Source of the DNA: Solirubrobacterales bacterium
Lineage (GTDB): Bacteria > Actinomycetota > Thermoleophilia > Solirubrobacterales > Solirubrobacteraceae
Assembly: GCA_026392325.1 (NCBI GenBank)
Contig: JAPLCH010000260.1
Location: forward strand, 1 to 9,693
Length of the DNA: 9,693 nucleotides
Direction: 5' to 3'
Part shown: piece by piece, positions 6,464-9,693 of the stretch
How positions within the stretch are numbered: position 1 is the first letter of the stretch
How the letters are laid out: every line of letters starts with the position of its first letter
Notes under the pieces: model-generated
What the model was told of the DNA's origin: nothing
What the model saw: the letters and a program-made list of their open reading frames with translations, nothing else
Database searches by the model: none
Program-made: the position numbers and the translations under genes

Positions 6464-7243
6464 TCAGCTACCGGCAAGCGCTCCGAAGTAGACCTGCCAG
6501 GCAAGGGCGCTCTTTGCAAGCAAGCTGAGCCACAGGTAGACGCGCTCCGCGAACACGGGGCTTGCCCATCGTCCCCGGGCCCTGTACTGGAGCCACATGT
6601 TGACAGCGAAGGTGTTGAACAGGATGAAGAGCGTCACGAAGATCGCGTAGACAAATGCTGGGGGGCTGGACCCTTGACCCTCAGAGACGCCCAACTGGAC
6701 TGCTATTGCGATCCACGGAATCGCCCCAGCAATGCAGCCATAGATGAAGGGGCTCCAGTCAACTGTTTCGCGGCCCTCGTTGGCCCGCTCCATCACGAGT
6801 CCGAAGAGGATCATTGAGGCGTTGACGCCAAACAGTGCGATCAGGGCTGTGATCTCGTTCACTCCTGCGAGCATCGCGATCAGGACAATCATCACCGATG
6901 CGCTGATGGAGTACTCAATCCAGCGGGCAGGGTTGACTCCGCGCTCGATCTGCTTGTCATACCAGCCATTTGCCCAAGTGGCGACGGAGAGGTGGTCAAT
7001 CGCCGCGAGGGCCAGAAAGAGCACGACCGCGAGGTCAATCCTAAGGTCAAACAGTCGCGCGGGGCCTCCGAATGAGCCTTCGCCGGGAGGGCCGGTCATA
7101 TAGAAGGCAACGACCTGAAGTGCAGCTGCCTTGGCGAGAACAAGAATCAGGAGCGCCTGTGCTGCATGAAGGACACCGACGATCAGATTGAGTCGCTTCA
7201 GCCCGTGGGCCTGAGTCTGAATACCTTCAACTGTTGTCGTCAT
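6464..7243 (-). CDS. Heliorhodopsin
   Basis: A retinal-binding seven-helix light receptor of the heliorhodopsin family, whose N-terminus faces the cytoplasm, unlike type-1 rhodopsins. Helices lie at about 18-37, 70-89, 107-127, 131-151, 166-184, 197-218 and 235-256. Family hallmarks are visible: VLHAAQ (His26), AAIDHL (His84), ARWIEYSISASVMIVLIAML with counterion Glu110, FGVNASMILFG, FIYGCIAGAIPWI, FVYAIF and LLAKSALAWQV with Schiff-base Lys244. These correspond to H23, H80, E107 and K241 of heliorhodopsin 48C12. ATG 7243 gives 259 residues, the family length, with GGAG nine nt upstream; ATG 7258 would add five residues without a visible site. No clear ion-pump function is known for most heliorhodopsins; signalling or regulatory roles are proposed. 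No retinal synthesis gene is in the window. It is divergent from the arsenate pair and upstream of the ASST-like gene. Confidence 0.96.
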   Translation of the reverse strand: MTTTVEGIQTQAHGLKRLNLIVGVLHAAQALLILVLAKAAALQVVAFYMTGPPGEGSFGGPARLFDLRIDLAVVLFLALAAIDHLSVATWANGWYDKQIERGVNPARWIEYSISASVMIVLIAMLAGVNEITALIALFGVNASMILFGLVMERANEGRETVDWSPFIYGCIAGAIPWIAIAVQLGVSEGQGSSPPAFVYAIFVTLFILFNTFAVNMWLQYRARGRWASPVFAERVYLWLSLLAKSALAWQVYFGALAGS

Positions 7244-7289
7244 CTCGCGTCGCTCCATTCGAGTGGGGAAGGGGAAGTCTCACACATAA

Positions 7290-7311
7290 GGATGGCGGTG
7301 AAGACCCATCC
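7290..7311. promoter_or_regulatory. Inverted repeat in the shared heliorhodopsin / arsenate-pair promoter region
   Basis: GGATGG (7290-7295) and CCATCC (7306-7311) are perfect inverted arms with a 10-nt spacer. They lie in the 123-nt region between the divergent starts at 7243 and 7367. The position suits an operator or a 5' leader hairpin. It does not resemble an ArsR operator that I know, and no convincing -35/-10 pair could be assigned on either strand. Confidence 0.35.
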
Positions 7312-7366
7312 CGTGTTATCCATTTCTTCACTCATGGGCGGGGGTAAGCAAGTAGCTTCCAGCCCA

Positions 7367-8392
7367 ATGGGCGACCCTCGCACAATCAGGCTTGGAATCA
7401 ACGGCTTCGGCCGGATGGGAAGGCTTGCCCTGCGCGCCTTGTGGGACTGGCCCGAGGTTGAGGTCGTTCATGTCAACGAGGTCGCTGGAGATGCGGTGAC
7501 CGCTGCTCACCTGATGACCTTCGACTCAGTCCAGGGACGTTGGGCACACGAGGCCACTGGAGCGGGGGAAGAGCTTCAGGCCGACGGCAGGACAATCTCC
7601 TATTCGTCATTCAGCACTCCTGGTGAGGTTCCCTGGAATGACCATGGGATTGACATCGTGCTTGAGGCAACCGGCAAATTCAAAACCTCCGACCAACTCG
7701 AGGCTTACTTTGGGCGCGGGGTGAAGAAGGTTGTTGTGGCGGCCCCAGTCAAGGACGGGCCGCTGAACATCGTGATGGGTGTCAATGACCACCTCTATGA
7801 CCCGCAGAAAGATCACATAGTCACAGCAGCATCTTGCACGACCAACTGTCTGGCCCCAGTTGTGAAGGTTCTTCAGGAAGGCATTGGGATCAGTCGTGGC
7901 TCAATCACGACGCTGCACGACATGACAGGAACCCAGTCCGTTGTTGACACGCCGCACAAGGACCTGCGGCGCGCTCGCGCTGGCAGCCTTTCATTGATTC
8001 CAACGACGACGGGTTCGGCGACCGCAATCGGACTTATCTTTCCCGAGCTGCAGGGCAAGCTTGACGGCTTGGCAGTGAGGGTCCCGCTGCTCAATTCTTC
8101 GCTCACTGACTGTGTATTTGAAGTCTCCCGGCCAACGACCGTCGAAGAGGTCAATGGACTGCTCAAGGCTGCGGCTGATGGGCCATTGGCAGGGATTCTC
8201 GGATTTGAGGAACGGCCGCTTGTTTCAGTTGATTTCAAAGGTGACGCGAGGTCGTCAATTGTGGACGCCCTGTCAACCATGGTCACCGATGGAACTCAGG
8301 TGAAGATCCTCTCTTGGTACGACAACGAGTGGGGCTACGCCAACCGCTGGGCAGAGTTGGCCCGCAAGGTCGCAGTAACTCTGCCGGCTTGA
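7367..8392 (+). CDS. ArsJ-associated glyceraldehyde-3-phosphate dehydrogenase
   Basis: A 341-residue GAPDH. With arsenate in place of phosphate it makes 1-arseno-3-phosphoglycerate, which ArsJ exports; this is an arsenate-resistance route. The Rossmann motif GINGFGRMGRLALR is at 9-22, the catalytic cysteine is Cys157 in SCTTNCLAP, and the partner histidine is His184 in TTLHDMT. DLRRARAGSLSLIPTTTGSA, VRVPLLNSSLTD and SWYDNEWGYANRW are classic GAPDH elements. The immediate arsJ neighbour (16-nt gap) marks it as the ArsJ-linked paralogue rather than the glycolytic copy. ATG 7367 fits the family N-terminus (TIRLGINGFG starts at residue 6). In-frame ATGs at 7334 and 7292 would add 11 or 25 residues without similarity; none of the three has a well-placed Shine-Dalgarno. 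The frame is open further upstream, but only as a shadow of the heliorhodopsin gene. Confidence 0.92.
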   Translation: MGDPRTIRLGINGFGRMGRLALRALWDWPEVEVVHVNEVAGDAVTAAHLMTFDSVQGRWAHEATGAGEELQADGRTISYSSFSTPGEVPWNDHGIDIVLEATGKFKTSDQLEAYFGRGVKKVVVAAPVKDGPLNIVMGVNDHLYDPQKDHIVTAASCTTNCLAPVVKVLQEGIGISRGSITTLHDMTGTQSVVDTPHKDLRRARAGSLSLIPTTTGSATAIGLIFPELQGKLDGLAVRVPLLNSSLTDCVFEVSRPTTVEEVNGLLKAAADGPLAGILGFEERPLVSVDFKGDARSSIVDALSTMVTDGTQVKILSWYDNEWGYANRWAELARKVAVTLPA

Positions 8393-8408
8393 CGCTCACA
8401 ATCAAGCC

Positions 8409-9677
8409 ATGACCTCAGGGACCCAAGCCAGTAGCGGATCCAAATCCAGTGGTGACCTGCGGAATTACATCTTGGTTACGGCCGCCTACTGGGCCGACAC
8501 GTTGGCTGATGGGGCAAGCCGGGTCCTCGTCCTTTTCTTCTTTTACAACCTCGGCTACAGCCCGTTCAAACTTGCCAGTCTCTTTGTCTTCTATGAGGTT
8601 TTCGGAATCATCACCAACCTTGTAGGGGGGTGGTTGGCTGCCAAGCGCGGTCTGAAGTTCACGCTCTTTTCGGGATTGTCAGTTCAAGTGGTGGCGCTCT
8701 TGATGCTGGCGGTTGTTCCCGAGGCGTGGCTGGTTGTTCCTTATGTGATGGTCTCCCAAGCCCTGTCGGGCATTGCCAAGGACCTGACCAAAATGAGCTC
8801 GAAGAGTGCCGTCAAGCTCGTGGTTACCGAAGGGGATGAAGGAGCCCTATACCGATGGGTTGCGATCCTTACCGGTTCCAAGAACGCACTGAAGGGCGTC
8901 GGGTTCTTCATCGGCGGTCTCTTGCTGACAGTCGTGGGGTTCCAAACTGCCCTGCTGATCCTCGCGGCAATGGTGTTCACGACACTGGCAGCAACAGCGC
9001 TGCTCATGCACGGGGGACTTGGTACAGCGGATGGAAAGGCCAAGTTCCGGCACATGTTCAGCCAGAACAGGGCAGTGAATGTCTTGGCTGCAGCTCGGAT
9101 TTTCCTCTTTGCTTCACGCGACGTGTGGTTTGTCGTCGGCCTGCCTGTGTTTCTGCGGACAGAGCTTGGCTGGTCGTTTTGGGAAGTTGGAACATTCCTC
9201 GCGGTCTGGGTGATCGGCTACGGAATTGTGCAGGCGTCAGCGCCCAAATGGGTCCGCGGTAGGTCGGATGGTGGGGGTGGTGAGCCTGACGGCAGAAGTG
9301 CTGCCCTGATCGCATTCATCCTCGCTCTGTTCCCAGCTGGGATCGCGATCGCGCTGGAAGCCGGTGTTGACGAAACCCTGGCGATCGTGGTGGGCCTTGC
9401 AGCCTTTGGAGTTATCTTCGCCGTCAACTCAGCCGTGCACTCGTATCTGATCCTGAGCTACTCCCATGGAGACAAGGTGGCGATGAACGTCGGCTTCTAC
9501 TACATGGCCAATGCTTGCGGACGGTTGCTCGGGACACTCTTGTCTGGCCTGCTCTACCAGTGGCAGGGTCTCACCGCTTGCCTCTGGGCCTCTGTTGCTT
9601 TTGTCCTGCTCGCAGGTCTGCTCTCGCTGATGCTGCCCAGAGCTGATTCAGCCGAGCAGCGCCTAGTGCCAGCCTGA
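8409..9677 (+). CDS. arsJ: Organoarsenical efflux MFS transporter ArsJ
   Basis: A 422-residue major-facilitator transporter that exports 1-arseno-3-phosphoglycerate; outside the cell this breaks down to arsenate and 3-phosphoglycerate. About 12 hydrophobic helices are visible, beginning at YILVTAAYWADTLADG (20-35). Family-diagnostic stretches are YWADTLADGASRVLVL, FYEVFGIITNLVGGWLAA, SGIAKDLTKMSSKSAVKL (120-137) and GSKNALKGVGFFIGG (156-170). The second half includes ARIFLFASRDVWFVVGLPVFL and NVGFYYMANACGRLLGTLLSGLLYQW. A 16-residue Ser/Gly-rich cytoplasmic tail precedes the first helix. It follows the GAPDH gene by 16 nt and must be co-transcribed with it; no obvious Shine-Dalgarno is seen before ATG 8409. 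No arsR, arsC or arsB lies in the window, although the sequence ends 16 nt after its stop. Confidence 0.95.
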   Translation: MTSGTQASSGSKSSGDLRNYILVTAAYWADTLADGASRVLVLFFFYNLGYSPFKLASLFVFYEVFGIITNLVGGWLAAKRGLKFTLFSGLSVQVVALLMLAVVPEAWLVVPYVMVSQALSGIAKDLTKMSSKSAVKLVVTEGDEGALYRWVAILTGSKNALKGVGFFIGGLLLTVVGFQTALLILAAMVFTTLAATALLMHGGLGTADGKAKFRHMFSQNRAVNVLAAARIFLFASRDVWFVVGLPVFLRTELGWSFWEVGTFLAVWVIGYGIVQASAPKWVRGRSDGGGGEPDGRSAALIAFILALFPAGIAIALEAGVDETLAIVVGLAAFGVIFAVNSAVHSYLILSYSHGDKVAMNVGFYYMANACGRLLGTLLSGLLYQWQGLTACLWASVAFVLLAGLLSLMLPRADSAEQRLVPA

Positions 9678-9693
9678 GCAGTCAGCGCCAGAA

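Noticed and set aside
7166..7366. Longer N-terminus for the GAPDH starting at or after 7166
   Set aside because: This stretch overlaps the antisense start of heliorhodopsin, and the extra residues show no GAPDH similarity; family N-termini begin just before the TIRLGINGFG motif.

Overview
The window reads as chromosomal DNA from a GC-moderate Actinobacteriota bacterium. An aquatic or soil lineage such as Thermoleophilia/Solirubrobacterales is my best guess, inferred from the gene mix: an actinobacterial-type acyl-CoA dehydrogenase, an SCP2-domain protein, an arylsulfotransferase-family secreted protein with an N-terminal beta-sandwich, a heliorhodopsin and an ArsJ pair. No rRNA, tRNA, IS element, phage gene or CRISPR array is visible. 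Genes are tightly packed, and many starts lack a clear Shine-Dalgarno sequence.

Left part (1-2097): a fatty-acid activation and oxidation pair. An acyl-CoA synthetase reads leftward and is cut by the window edge. An acyl-CoA dehydrogenase reads rightward from a shared 78-nt intergenic region and is followed by a strong hairpin.

Middle part (about 2160-4947, + strand): a small membrane protein, an SCP2-like lipid-binding protein, an agmatine deiminase gene and an N-carbamoylputrescine amidase gene. The last two form the agmatine-to-putrescine route and overlap by ATGA. The agmatine deiminase gene is broken: about 20 conserved residues are missing and the frame shifts at the junction, while both flanks and all recognisable catalytic motifs are intact.

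Right part (4971-9677): two divergent units. Leftward, a heliorhodopsin with the retinal-binding lysine is followed after 86 nt by a secreted arylsulfotransferase-family protein. Rightward, an ArsJ-associated glyceraldehyde-3-phosphate dehydrogenase and the ArsJ organoarsenical exporter form an arsenate-resistance pair. The two units share a short promoter region containing an inverted repeat.

The points most worth a second look are the heliorhodopsin with its neighbours on both sides, the disrupted agmatine deiminase with a short repeat at the break, and an apparent missing histidine segment in the arylsulfotransferase-like protein.
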